A model generated the notes under the pieces. It was not told where the DNA came from. It saw only the letters and a program-made list of their open reading frames with translations, and made no database searches. Shown here one piece after another: positions 1 through 8,030 of a stretch of DNA of 52,397 nt. Each line of letters opens with the position of its first letter. Positions within the stretch are counted from its first letter, which is position 1. The translations under genes and the position numbers were made by a program. The stretch is from contig NZ_JAGFNS010000001.1 of NCBI RefSeq assembly GCF_017592555.1, positions 382,664 through 435,060 of the forward strand, written 5' to 3'. The DNA comes from Actinoplanes flavus. Lineage in GTDB: Bacteria > Actinomycetota > Actinomycetes > Mycobacteriales > Micromonosporaceae.

Positions 1-81
1 GCGGGGGGGGCCCCCCCCCCGGCCCCCCCCCCCCCCCCCCCCCCCCGGGCCGCCCCCCCCCCCCCCCCCCCCCCCCCCCCA
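1..81. other. Low-complexity C-rich contig end
   Basis: This stretch is almost entirely C with a few G. Together with the mirror-image G run at the right end it reads as poly-G when followed outward from the contig at both ends. That is the pattern expected from no-signal poly-G tails of two-colour short-read chemistry. I treat it as a sequencing or assembly artefact, not biology. Confidence 0.8.
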
Positions 82-117
82 CGGGGTGGGGCAGCGCCCA
101 CGGGATGGGGCAGCGCC
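82..117. repeat. Two copies of a 17-bp direct repeat
   Basis: CGGGGTGGGGCAGCGCC at 82-98 is followed by the same word with one change (CGGGATGGGGCAGCGCC) at 101-117, a 19-bp period. It lies next to the artefactual contig end and may itself be unreliable. Nothing else is recognisable before the mutM stop codon at 263. Confidence 0.5.
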
Positions 118-262
118 GATAGGCGCGGTGACTCCCGGGGGCGCGGTGAGGGTGAGTGGGCAGCTCAGCCCGGCGGGGGCGGCACAGGCTGGAGCCGCGG
201 TCAGGTCGCGTGGCAGGGCGGGACGGGGAAGGTGCGGTCGGGGGCGGCCTCGCGCGTACCGG

Positions 263-1114
263 TCAAAGGGTTTTGCGGGGTCTCGGTTGGCAGCGAGGGC
301 AACTGAACGAGGAGCGGTTCATGAAGTGCTCGCGGCGGATGATCGCGCCGCAGCGGTGGCAGGGCTCGTTCTCGCGGCCGTAGGCGTTGAGGGAGCGGTC
401 GAAATAGCCGCTCTCGCCGTTCACGTTGACGTAGAGCTCGTCGAAGCTGGTGCCGCCGGCCACGATGGCCTCGGACAGGACGTCGCGGACGTGGCCGAGC
501 AGCCGCCCGACCGCGGGGCGGGTGAGCTGGTCGGTGGGGCGGGCGCCGTGCAGTCCGGCACGCCACAGGGCCTCGTCGGCGTAGATGTTGCCGATGCCGG
601 AGATCAGGGTCTGGTCGAGGAGCGCCCGTTTCACCTCGGTGTGGCGGCCCCGGATGCGGGCCGTGAACGCCGCGTCGTCGAAGAGCGGGTCCATCGGGTC
701 GCGGGCGATGTGGGAGATCTCGGCGGGCAACTCGGCGCCGCCCTCGGAGACCGACAGGCCGCCGAAGGTGCGCTGGTCCACGAAGCGCAGCTGCGGGCCG
801 CCGTCGGTGAAGGTGAAGCGGATCCGCAGGTGCTTCTCGTCGGCGGCCTCGGCGGGCTGCATGAGCAGCTGGCCGCTCATGCCGAGGTGGCCGACGATCG
901 CGTCGCCGGAGTCGAGCGGCAGCCACAAATACTTCCCGCGGCGGGAGATGTCCAGCACGGTCCGGTCGGCGAGCACCGCCGAGAAGTGGGCGTCGCCGGG
1001 CAGATGGCGGCGGATGGCCCGGGGATGCAGCACCTCGGCGGTGGCGATGGTGCGGCCGGTCACCCACTTGGCCAGGCCCATGCGGACGGTCTCGACCTCG
1101 GGAAGCTCGGGCAC
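263..1114 (-). CDS. mutM: Formamidopyrimidine-DNA glycosylase (Fpg/MutM)
   Basis: Bifunctional base-excision repair enzyme that removes 8-oxoguanine and formamidopyrimidines and nicks the abasic site. The 283-aa protein begins [10 protein letters not shown], which supplies the catalytic Pro2 and Glu3 after removal of Met. A conserved-position lysine lies at about residue 61 (RRGKYLWL). The C-terminal zinc finger has Cys252, Cys255, Cys272 and Cys275. Length is normal for the family. The start is GTG at 1114, fixed by the N-terminal motif. It is the last gene of the rsmD-to-mutM operon, 12 nt after the membrane glycosyltransferase gene. In Mycobacterium fpg also follows rnc closely, which supports the assignment. 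Confidence 0.96.
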   Translation of the reverse strand: MPELPEVETVRMGLAKWVTGRTIATAEVLHPRAIRRHLPGDAHFSAVLADRTVLDISRRGKYLWLPLDSGDAIVGHLGMSGQLLMQPAEAADEKHLRIRFTFTDGGPQLRFVDQRTFGGLSVSEGGAELPAEISHIARDPMDPLFDDAAFTARIRGRHTEVKRALLDQTLISGIGNIYADEALWRAGLHGARPTDQLTRPAVGRLLGHVRDVLSEAIVAGGTSFDELYVNVNGESGYFDRSLNAYGRENEPCHRCGAIIRREHFMNRSSFSCPRCQPRPRKTL

Positions 1115-1126
1115 TGGCGGTGTCCT

Positions 1127-2296
1127 TTACAACGTGTACGGCCAGACGGTCACCAGGTAGGCGCCGTAGTAGAGACCGAACAGCGCCCAGGCGGCGATCG
1201 ACAGGACCGCGACCCGGGGGCGGGCGCGGGCGGCGGCCACGACGGCCGGCAGCAGCGTCAACAGTACGGGCAGCAGCAGCCGTGGCTTGGAGTGGTAGAA
1301 GCCGGCCTGCCCGTAGACGAGGATCATCGCCACCACGCCGTAGACGACCAGCGGCGGCCACGGCTTCCCCGCCAGTGCCACCCCGGCCGCCACGAGGGCC
1401 GCCAGCAGGATGAACGCGACGCTGAGCGGGATCCAGCCGTCGCCCTCGCGCAGCGTCGTCCAGAGGAACTTCCCGGTGCTCTCGCCGTAGTCGAACGAGG
1501 TGCCCCACCCCGCCGTCTGGATCTTGAACCAGGCGTCCAGCTCGCCCACCCGGTAGGCGACCCAGCCCAGGTAGAGCGGCACCCCGGCGAGCGCGGCGGC
1601 CGCGGCGGCCAGCGGCTTCCACTTCGGCCGGTCGCCGTCGCGGAGCGCGAGCAGGGCGGCCACGGCGAGCCCGAGCGCGGCGGCGGCGCCGGTCGGCCGG
1701 GTCAGCGCGGTGGCCAGGCCGAGCAGGCCGGCGGCCCACCACACCCGGCGGTGCGCGGCCACGAACATGCCGGCGACCAGGGCGATGAAGAGACTTTCCG
1801 AGTACGCCATGGACAGCACCACGGACGCCGGCGCCGTGAAGCAGATCGCCACCAGCGCCCATCCGGCCCGCTTGCTGTAGAGGCTGGTGCCGAGCAGGTG
1901 CAGCGCGATCGCGGCGGCGATCGAGGCGAGCCAGGCCACGCCGAGCGCGGCCGAACGGGGTTCGATGCCGATCGCGGCGCCGGCCCGGATGAGGATCGGG
2001 TAGACCGGGAAGAAGGCGAGCTCGTTGCCCTCCAGCTGGCCGGTGTCGCTGTAGGTGTAGCCCTCGGGGTAGCCGTCGACGGCGACCCGGAGGAACCAGC
2101 CGGCGTCCCAGACGAGGAGGCGCTCCCAGACGGTCCTCGGCTGGTCGGTGGCGCCGCCCAGCCAGGCGATCATGATGAGCTGGCCGACCCGGGTGAGGGC
2201 GAGGATCCCCACCGCGGCGAGGACCCCGTTCCACCCGCCCGCTTTATCCCATAGGGCGGACTCTTTCGTCTCTTCTTCCTCCGCTATGGCGGTCAC
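1127..2296 (-). CDS. PIG-V/GT-C-like integral membrane mannosyltransferase
   Basis: Polytopic membrane protein of 389 aa with about eight to ten hydrophobic segments. The motif WDAGWF at residues 63-68, followed by VAVDGYP, resembles the W-D-x-x-x-Y/F...DGYP pattern of PIG-V-type polyprenyl-phosphate-mannose-dependent glycosyltransferases. It probably transfers a sugar from a lipid donor at the outer membrane face; the substrate is not visible. I chose the GTG at 2296 because it overlaps the rnc stop codon (GTGA), a typical coupled start here, and because the sequence upstream in this frame is only the shadow of rnc. The gene is embedded in a housekeeping operon between rnc and mutM. Confidence 0.75.
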   Translation of the reverse strand: MTAIAEEEETKESALWDKAGGWNGVLAAVGILALTRVGQLIMIAWLGGATDQPRTVWERLLVWDAGWFLRVAVDGYPEGYTYSDTGQLEGNELAFFPVYPILIRAGAAIGIEPRSAALGVAWLASIAAAIALHLLGTSLYSKRAGWALVAICFTAPASVVLSMAYSESLFIALVAGMFVAAHRRVWWAAGLLGLATALTRPTGAAAALGLAVAALLALRDGDRPKWKPLAAAAAALAGVPLYLGWVAYRVGELDAWFKIQTAGWGTSFDYGESTGKFLWTTLREGDGWIPLSVAFILLAALVAAGVALAGKPWPPLVVYGVVAMILVYGQAGFYHSKPRLLLPVLLTLLPAVVAAARARPRVAVLSIAAWALFGLYYGAYLVTVWPYTL

Positions 2297-3018
2297 GACT
2301 CGGTCTTCTCGGCCTGCTCGGTGAGCGTCCGCCACGCCGCCGCCGCGGCCCGCTGCTCGGCCTGCTTCTTGCTGCGGCCCTCGGAGCCGCCGTAACGCTC
2401 GCCGGCCACCACCACCCAGGCCGTGAAGGTCTTGGCGTGATCCGGGCCGGAGTCCTCGATCTCGTAGTCCGGCACGCCCAGGCCGAGCGCCGCGGTCAGC
2501 TCCTGGAGGCTGGTCTTCCAATCCAGGGCCGCGCCCCGGCCGGCCGACTCGGCCATCAGCGGATCGAACAGCCGGTGGATCACCTCACCGGCGATCTCCA
2601 GGCCGTGCTCCAGGTAGATGGCGCCGAGCAGGGCCTCCAGCGTGTCGGCCAGGATGCTCGCCTTGTCCCGCCCGCCGGTGGTCTCCTCACCCTTGCCGAG
2701 CAGCAGGTGCGGGCCGAGCCCGGCCGGGCCCAGGCCGCGGGCCACGTCGGCGAGCGCGTGCATGTTGACCACGCTGGCCCGCAGCTTGGCGAGCTGCCCC
2801 TCGGGCAGATCCGGGTGGTTGTGGAAGAGCGCCGACGTGATCACCACGCCGAGCACCGAGTCGCCCAGGAACTCCAGGCGCTCGTTGGTCGGGAGACCCC
2901 CGTTCTCGTACGCGTACGACCGGTGGGTCAGCGCCCGTTCCAGCAGCTCCGGCTTGAACGGGACACCGAACGCCTCCTCGAGTGGCTCGGTGGACGGACG
3001 ACGGCGCTTGTCAATCAT
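2293..3018 (-). CDS. rnc: Ribonuclease III
   Basis: Double-strand-specific endoribonuclease for rRNA and mRNA processing. The 241-aa protein has the RNase III signature [12 protein letters not shown] at residues 46-57, containing the catalytic Glu/Asp, and a C-terminal double-stranded-RNA-binding domain over about residues 166-235 (SLQELTAAL onward, with the [12 protein letters not shown] helix). Its ATG overlaps the end of plsX by 8 nt, and its stop overlaps the next gene by 4 nt, so translation is probably coupled. The order plsX-rnc is common in bacteria. Confidence 0.97.
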   Translation of the reverse strand: MIDKRRRPSTEPLEEAFGVPFKPELLERALTHRSYAYENGGLPTNERLEFLGDSVLGVVITSALFHNHPDLPEGQLAKLRASVVNMHALADVARGLGPAGLGPHLLLGKGEETTGGRDKASILADTLEALLGAIYLEHGLEIAGEVIHRLFDPLMAESAGRGAALDWKTSLQELTAALGLGVPDYEIEDSGPDHAKTFTAWVVVAGERYGGSEGRSKKQAEQRAAAAAWRTLTEQAEKTES

Positions 3019-4003
3019 GCGATACCTCGCTGTACCTCAGCAGATCGGCGATCGCCGCGACCGAGGCGCGGCGGTGCAGGTCGGCCGCGAGCGCGATGCC
3101 CGCGGCGAGATCCGGGCCGGCGGCGGCGCCGTGGCAGACCACGACCGTGCCGGACACCCCGAGCAGCAGCGCGGCACGGGGTGGCGGAGTCTTGTCCGGG
3201 GAGGGTGGCCGGGTCAGGGCGTACGCCGTCTCCAGGCCTTTCAGAAGCACGTTTCCGGTGAAACCGTCGGTCACCACCACGTCGGCGGCGCGGCCCAGGA
3301 CGATGTCGCCGCCCTCGACCAGTCCGGCGTAGCGGGCGCCGCCGGGCAGCGGCAGATCGACGAGCAGGTTGGGCAGGGCGCGGCGCAGGCGGTCGCCCTT
3401 GCCGGGCTCGGTGCCGATGGTGAGCAGGCCGACGCGGGGCGCGGGGACCCGGTGGACGACCGCGGCGTACGCGGCCCCGAGCCGGGCGTGCCAGGCGAGG
3501 GTCTCCTCGTCCGGGTCGACGCTGGAGCCGACGTCGAGCAGGACCACCCGGCCGGCCACGGTGGGCAGCACGGCGGCCAGGGCCGGACGTCGAATGCCGG
3601 GCCAGCGGCCCAGCTCGCGGGCGGCGGCGAGAACCGTGGCCCGGGTGTCGCCGGCGGAGACCAGCGCGTCGGCGCGGCCCTGGGCGACGGCGGCCATCGC
3701 GCCGTTGACGGTGTCGGTGGGCGTGATGGCGGTGGTGATCCGGCGCCGGTCGCCCGGTTTCAGGGCGGCGAGCACCGCGTCGGCGGCATCGGCCGGACCG
3801 ACGAGAGTCAGGTGGAGGGACGGATCGGCCCGGCAAGCGCGCAGAGCGCCGTCAACCACGACGGCGGGAGCCTGGTCCCCGCCGAGGAGGTCGACGGCGA
3901 TCCGCGCGGTGCCCGGCTCCCCGACAGTGCGCTGTCCGGGAGCCGTGGCACCGGTGGTTCGCCACCGCTCGGGCACGACCCGCCCGATGATCGGGCGAGT
4001 CAC
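3011..4003 (-). CDS. plsX: Phosphate acyltransferase PlsX
   Basis: Converts acyl-ACP to acyl-phosphate, feeding phospholipid synthesis with PlsY and PlsC. The N-terminal family motif appears as [13 protein letters not shown], where most family members have VDAMGGD. The glycine-rich end of the family ([14 protein letters not shown]) is also present. The preferred start is GTG 4003, 8 nt after the rpmF stop, giving 330 aa, close to family length. A second GTG at 3976 would give 321 aa, and either is possible. The genes rpmF-plsX-rnc form a classic lipid/ribosome operon here. Confidence 0.9.
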   Translation of the reverse strand: MTRPIIGRVVPERWRTTGATAPGQRTVGEPGTARIAVDLLGGDQAPAVVVDGALRACRADPSLHLTLVGPADAADAVLAALKPGDRRRITTAITPTDTVNGAMAAVAQGRADALVSAGDTRATVLAAARELGRWPGIRRPALAAVLPTVAGRVVLLDVGSSVDPDEETLAWHARLGAAYAAVVHRVPAPRVGLLTIGTEPGKGDRLRRALPNLLVDLPLPGGARYAGLVEGGDIVLGRAADVVVTDGFTGNVLLKGLETAYALTRPPSPDKTPPPRAALLLGVSGTVVVCHGAAAGPDLAAGIALAADLHRRASVAAIADLLRYSEVSHD

Positions 4004-4011
4004 GCGCGACG

Positions 4012-4185
4012 TCAGACCTCGAGGACCTGACGGCCGTTGTAGGTGCCGCAGACGCCACAGGCGGCGTGCGGCAGCTTCGGCGACTTGCACTGGGAGCAGG
4101 CCGCGGTAACCACCGCGGTCGCCTTCCAGTTCGCCCGGCGCGAGCGGGTGTTGCTGCGCGACATCTTGCGCTTGGGGACGGCCAC
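4012..4185 (-). CDS. rpmF: 50S ribosomal protein L32 (zinc-ribbon form)
   Basis: Small ribosomal protein of 57 aa starting GTG, MAVPKRKMSRSNTRSRR. It carries two CxxC pairs (Cys30/Cys33 and Cys43/Cys46), so it is the zinc-binding C+ form. It sits 5 nt after the DUF177 gene and 8 nt before the chosen plsX start. The DUF177-rpmF-plsX order is conserved very widely. Confidence 0.97.
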   Translation of the reverse strand: MAVPKRKMSRSNTRSRRANWKATAVVTAACSQCKSPKLPHAACGVCGTYNGRQVLEV

Positions 4186-4190
4186 GGTTC

Positions 4191-4754
4191 CTACTCCTCG
4201 TTTTTTGACAGATTGCGCAAAGCGGCCCAGCGGGGGTCGACTTCCCCATGGCTGTGATCAGCCGGGAGGTCGTCGAAATGCACCCCACACTCGGGGCACA
4301 ACCCTGGGCAGTCCGGCCGGCAGAGCGGATTGGTCGGCAGAGTCAGGACGATCGCGTCCCGCACCGCCGGCTCCAGGTCGAGCAGGTCGCCCTGCATCCG
4401 GCCGACCTCGTCCTCGTCGGTGGTCTCCTCCGTGGTGCTGTCCGCGTAGGCGAACAGCTCCGCGATCGAGACCTCGAACGACTTGTCGATCTCGTTGAGG
4501 CAACGCCCGCACTCGCCGGTGAGCGAGCCGCTGACGGTGCCACTGACGTAGACCCCCTCGGAGACCGACGTCAGGGTCGCATCGACCGTGAGATCGGAGC
4601 CCTCGGGGACCGAGATCAGCTCCAGGCCGAGGTCCGCCGGGGCCGGCACCACCCGTTTCAGGGCACGCGTCGCACCAGGCTGCCGGGGGAGCTTCGTCGT
4701 GTCGACGACCAGCGGCTGCCTGGGGTCCAGGTGACTCTGCGGTGACTTGGGCAT
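4191..4754 (-). CDS. DUF177 (YceD-like) protein
   Basis: A 187-aa member of the YceD/DUF177 family, implicated in 23S rRNA accumulation in bacteria and plants and usually encoded immediately upstream of rpmF. It has a CxxC pair at Cys82/Cys85 (ECGRC) and a four-cysteine cluster at Cys145, Cys149, Cys153 and Cys156 near the C-terminus, consistent with metal binding. An acidic stretch (TTEETTDEDE) lies between them. The start is ATG 4754. The Mycobacterium homologue likewise lies between the sepIVA homologue and rnc. Confidence 0.92.
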   Translation of the reverse strand: MPKSPQSHLDPRQPLVVDTTKLPRQPGATRALKRVVPAPADLGLELISVPEGSDLTVDATLTSVSEGVYVSGTVSGSLTGECGRCLNEIDKSFEVSIAELFAYADSTTEETTDEDEVGRMQGDLLDLEPAVRDAIVLTLPTNPLCRPDCPGLCPECGVHFDDLPADHSHGEVDPRWAALRNLSKNEE

Positions 4755-4829
4755 CGTGATTCCTCAGCCATGGTAGGCCGACCGAAAACATTACCTGAGC
4801 TTGTCGGACGTCGTCGAATCGGGCTGCGG

Positions 4830-5327
4830 TCAGAACGGCAACGGGCGCTCGGCATCCTCACCCTGGAAGGTACCGATCTCGCGGAGCGCGTGCATCTTGT
4901 CACGTCCCCGCTCGATCGACGCCAGCGCCCGGGTCAGGAACTGCTCGAAGTTGGCCAGCGCGGTGTCGACGTAGTCGTCGACCTCCTCACGCAGACGCTG
5001 CGCCTCGGTCCGCGCCTCGGCGATGATCCGGGCGCCCTCGTGCTCGGCCGAGACGGTGATCTCGTTCACGGAGACGAGCCGGGCGTGCTCCGTCTCACCC
5101 TCGCTGACGATCCGGTCGGCCTCGCGGCGGCCGGCGTCGACGATCCGGTCGCGCTCGTCCAGGACCGCGGCCGCGCGGCGCAGCGCCTCGGGCAGTTCGG
5201 AGCGGAGGATCTCGAGGCGGTCGATCATCTCGGCGCGGTCGAACATGAAGTTCGTCCGGGACATGGGTACGGAGCGCGCGTCCTGCACAAGGTCGATGAT
5301 CTCGTCGATGCGGTCGAGCGGATCCAC
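4830..5327 (-). CDS. sepIVA: SepIVA-like DivIVA-family septation protein
   Basis: A 165-aa, predominantly helical protein rich in charged heptads (ALRRAAAVLDERDRIVDAG and following), predicted to be a coiled coil. Its position next to DUF177-rpmF-rnc matches that of the essential mycobacterial septation factor SepIVA. The N-terminal MDPLDRIDEIIDLVQDARS agrees with that family as I recall it. It probably acts at the septum or growing pole. The GTG start at 5327 is preceded by a purine-rich GAGTGAGG. Assignment rests on family resemblance plus gene order. Confidence 0.8.
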   Translation of the reverse strand: MDPLDRIDEIIDLVQDARSVPMSRTNFMFDRAEMIDRLEILRSELPEALRRAAAVLDERDRIVDAGRREADRIVSEGETEHARLVSVNEITVSAEHEGARIIAEARTEAQRLREEVDDYVDTALANFEQFLTRALASIERGRDKMHALREIGTFQGEDAERPLPF

Positions 5328-5391
5328 CGTGCCTCACTCCCGTCGTCGAACCGCCACCCAGCGTGGTGCGATCACGTTACTTCGCCGCCGC

Positions 5392-5871
5392 CTAATTCTG
5401 CTTCAACCGACCCACGAGGCGGGCCAGCACATTGTCGGGAAGGTAGGAGGAGGCGTCGCCACCCCACTTGACCACGTCTTTGACCAGGCTCGACGACAGG
5501 AACGAGTAGAGCGGGTTGGTCGGCATGAACAGGGTCTCCACACCGGAGAGCCCGATGTTCATCTGCGCCATCTGCAACTCGTAGTCGAAGTCGCTGACCG
5601 CGCGGAGCCCCTTGACGACCACGGCCGCGCCCTGGTCCCGGCAGAAGTCGACCAGCAGGCCGTGGAAGGACGCCACCCGGACGTTGCTGTACTGCGCCGT
5701 CGCCTCGCCGAGCATCTCGAGACGCTCGTCGATGGTGAACAGGCCGGTCTTCGACTGGTTGATGAGGACTCCGATGATGACCTCGTCGAAGAGCCGGCTG
5801 GCCCGTCCGATGATGTCGAGGTGCCCGTTGGTGACCGGGTCGAAGGAGCCGGGACACACCGCTCGTCTCAT
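5392..5871 (-). CDS. coaD: Phosphopantetheine adenylyltransferase CoaD
   Basis: Penultimate coenzyme A enzyme, transferring AMP from ATP to 4'-phosphopantetheine. The nucleotidyltransferase motif is PGSFDPVTNGH near the N-terminus and the second signature is SSSLVKDV. The start MRRAVCPGSFDP at 5871 gives 159 aa, the standard length. A start further upstream would add six residues inside rsmD. The ATG overlaps the rsmD stop by 4 nt (ATGA). The rsmD-coaD pair is very widely conserved. Confidence 0.97.
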   Translation of the reverse strand: MRRAVCPGSFDPVTNGHLDIIGRASRLFDEVIIGVLINQSKTGLFTIDERLEMLGEATAQYSNVRVASFHGLLVDFCRDQGAAVVVKGLRAVSDFDYELQMAQMNIGLSGVETLFMPTNPLYSFLSSSLVKDVVKWGGDASSYLPDNVLARLVGRLKQN

Positions 5872-6431
5872 GATCGGCGACCGTACCAAAGCGTGGTCTC
5901 GCCATAACGCCGGGTACGGTCGCCCGCCAGACCGTCCACCCAGCTCAACGGTCCACCCCGGGTGGACCGCTCGAAGATCACCACGGCGCCGGGCGCCAGC
6001 CAGCCGTTGGCCACCAGTTCCTCCTGGACGGTGTCGATCTCGTCGTCACCGAGCGCGTACGGCGGGTCGGCGAACACCACGTCGTACGGCCCACCGGCCG
6101 GCGGGTCGCCGAGGACCTGCACGACCTTGCCGGTGACCAGCCGGGCGGCCGAACCGACCCGCAGGGACACGATGTTGTCCCGCACCACCCGGGCGGCCTT
6201 GGCGTCCGACTCGACGAGCAGCGCGTGGTCGGCGCCGCGGGACAGCGCCTCCAGGCCGACGGCGCCGGATCCGGCGTACAGGTCGGCGAACCGCGAGCCG
6301 GACAGATCGGTCATCGTCTCCAGTGAGCTGAAGAACGCCTCCCGCACCCGGTCCGATGTGGGCCTCGTGTGCGCGCCGGACGGAGCGGACAGCCGACGGC
6401 CGCCGTGCGCACCCGCGATAATCCTGGTCAT
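5868..6431 (-). CDS. rsmD: 16S rRNA m2G966 methyltransferase RsmD
   Basis: SAM-dependent methyltransferase of 187 aa acting on 16S rRNA. It has the SAM-binding motif DLYAGSGAVGLEALSRG and the catalytic DPPY motif (VVFADPPYAL) of the N6-adenine/N2-guanine methyltransferase fold. The N-terminal MTRIIAGAHGGRRL is typical of the family and fixes ATG 6431 as the start. It is the first gene of the long minus-strand operon. Confidence 0.95.
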   Translation of the reverse strand: MTRIIAGAHGGRRLSAPSGAHTRPTSDRVREAFFSSLETMTDLSGSRFADLYAGSGAVGLEALSRGADHALLVESDAKAARVVRDNIVSLRVGSAARLVTGKVVQVLGDPPAGGPYDVVFADPPYALGDDEIDTVQEELVANGWLAPGAVVIFERSTRGGPLSWVDGLAGDRTRRYGETTLWYGRRS

Positions 6432-6710
6432 CAAAGGGGACGCTACTTCACCACCCGGCGTGAGCCACCTTCGCGTGAACAATTCCCTCGTCACGGGCAC
6501 GACGCGCGACGATACGGTTCCGTTCGGTAAAACGAAGATCACAGATCTGCAACAAGCTCCTTAGCGAGCGCTGAGACGTTTCTTTGATCTCCTGGAATGG
6601 CTAGGGTCGGGCAGCCGCGGGGTTAGGCGTCGTCTCTGGATCGGTTTCCATCCACCAGCGACAGTCGGCCGCCTCCCACGCGCTCCCGAACCCCTTTCAC
6701 AGGAGAAGGC
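6432..6710. promoter_or_regulatory. Divergent intergenic region rsmD / surface protein
   Basis: This 279-bp gap separates two divergent starts and must carry both promoters. It is less GC-rich than its surroundings near 6530-6600. A TANNNT-type -10 candidate for the plus strand is TAGGGT at about 6602, without a good -35 match. GAGACG near 6571 can pair with CGTCTC near 6630, which might give the surface-protein mRNA a structured leader. A strong Shine-Dalgarno AGGAG sits at 6701-6705. No known riboswitch class was recognised. Confidence 0.4.
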
Positions 6711-7643
6711 GTGAACCTGTCTAAATCCCCGCTCCGCCGCGTGGCCGGTCTGGCTGCCGGCGCCGTCCTCGGCCTGGCCGGAGTCGCGGTGGCCGCCTCC
6801 CCGGCGTACGCCACCGACAGCGTCATCGGTTACTCGACGGACTGCGACACCAAGACCGGCGACTGGGTCGTCACCTGGACCGTCACCGGTAACGCCCCCG
6901 ACGGCGTCGAGAAGTTCCGCTTCAACGCCGTGAAGGCCGAAGAGGGCAACCCGGTCAAGGAGGTCGAGCTCCCCGACTACGAGGTCGGCAAGGAGTACGA
7001 CACCAACAAGGCGATCACGGCGACCCAGCGCGTCAGCGGCGACAAGAACTTCGCCCGTCTGGGCGTCGAGGTCGAGTTCGACAACGGGCACAAGGACCTC
7101 CCGCGCGAGAACACCGCGACCTTCGAGGGCACCTGCGACAAGGACAAGGAGGAGCCGCCGGCCTCGCCGTCGCCGTCCTCCCCGTCGCCGAGCCCCAGCC
7201 TGCCGTCCGAGGAGCCGGAGATTCCGGACGACCTGCCCGGCGAGCCCGAGCCGATCTTCGAGCTCACCTGCGACACGATGACCATCGGGTTCGACAACCC
7301 GAAGGACAGCCTGCCGATCAAGCTGGGCTACGAGACCAGCAAGGGCGAGAAGCGCGAGCGCACCATCGCCCCCGGCACCAAGGGCTCGGAGACGTTCTCC
7401 GCCAAGGAGGGCTTCTTCGTCAACCTGACGATCACGGTCACCTACGAGGGCGAGACCTACTCGGAGACCGTGAAGGTCGACTACGTCGAGCCCGCGGGCT
7501 GCGAGGACGACAGTGAGGAGCCGGAGCTGCCGCTCACCGGCGCCGCCGCGGGTGGCATCGCCGGCGGTGCCGCCGCGCTGCTGGCCATCGGTGGTCTGCT
7601 CTTCGTCATGGCGCGTCGCCGCAAGGTGAAGTTCACCGCCTGA
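6711..7643 (+). CDS. LPXTG-type sortase-anchored surface protein
   Basis: A 310-aa secreted protein beginning at GTG 6711 behind AGGAG. A signal peptide occupies about residues 1-34 (basic start, hydrophobic core, cleavage after ASPAYA). Two beta-rich modules follow, each with a cysteine pair, separated by a Pro/Ser linker around residues 150-182. The C-terminus is a complete sorting signal: LPLTG at residues 273-277, a hydrophobic helix and the basic tail ARRRKVK. It should be covalently attached to the cell wall by a sortase, but no sortase gene is in the window. The function of the exposed modules is unknown. It stands alone, with its own terminator. Confidence 0.88.
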   Translation: MNLSKSPLRRVAGLAAGAVLGLAGVAVAASPAYATDSVIGYSTDCDTKTGDWVVTWTVTGNAPDGVEKFRFNAVKAEEGNPVKEVELPDYEVGKEYDTNKAITATQRVSGDKNFARLGVEVEFDNGHKDLPRENTATFEGTCDKDKEEPPASPSPSSPSPSPSLPSEEPEIPDDLPGEPEPIFELTCDTMTIGFDNPKDSLPIKLGYETSKGEKRERTIAPGTKGSETFSAKEGFFVNLTITVTYEGETYSETVKVDYVEPAGCEDDSEEPELPLTGAAAGGIAGGAAALLAIGGLLFVMARRRKVKFTA

Positions 7644-7657
7644 TCCACAGCACCATG

Positions 7658-7691
7658 AAAGGGCGCGTCGACTGCGGTCGGCGCGCCCTTT
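7658..7691 (+). terminator. Intrinsic terminator after surface-protein gene
   Basis: AAAGGGCGCG (7658-7667) pairs perfectly with CGCGCCCTTT (7682-7691) around a 14-nt loop, 14 nt after the stop codon. The A/T-rich outer arm makes it usable from either strand, so it may also serve the convergent DUF952 gene. Confidence 0.8.
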
Positions 7692-7694
7692 CCG

Positions 7695-8030
7695 TTACCG
7701 CCCGGCCCACTCCGGGAAAGAACCGTCCGGGCGCGGTGGATAGTCGTGAACGGCCACCACCGCGCCCACCTTCAACCCGCCGTAGATGTGCGGGAACTGC
7801 CGTCCGTCCGGCTCCGGTGGGACACCGTCCTCCCAGACGACCGGCACGTCGAGAAGCTCCTCGTCGATCTCCAACAGCAGCAGATCGGTACGCCCGCGGA
7901 AGAGCAGCGTGGCCGGGACGTGCACCCAGTCCGCCGGGGAGCAGTGGATGAAACCCTCCGGCCCGACCGGGACGAAGCCTTCCGTGGTGGCCTTGGCCCA
8001 CGCGTCGCGAGGGCAGAGATGAAAGATCAA
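7695..8030 (-). CDS. DUF952 family protein
   Basis: A 111-aa protein matching the small DUF952 family: GFIHCSP in the first third, LLLLEID in the middle, then FPHIYGGL and the AVVAVHDY end. The biochemical role is unknown. The start appears to be TTG 8030, overlapping the recG stop (TTGA), which implies translational coupling to recG. No better start exists in frame, since the ILE/PHE codons after it already belong to the domain. Confidence 0.8.
   Translation of the reverse strand: MIFHLCPRDAWAKATTEGFVPVGPEGFIHCSPADWVHVPATLLFRGRTDLLLLEIDEELLDVPVVWEDGVPPEPDGRQFPHIYGGLKVGAVVAVHDYPPRPDGSFPEWAGR

Noticed and set aside
86..2254. A 722-codon plus-strand open frame opposite mutM and the PIG-V-like gene
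   Set aside because: Its codon use mirrors the antisense of two well-supported genes, and the product is Gly/Arg/Val-rich without any domain.
3011..4288. A longer PlsX starting at 4288
   Set aside because: The extra N-terminal part is antiparallel or out-of-frame reading of rpmF and the end of the DUF177 gene.
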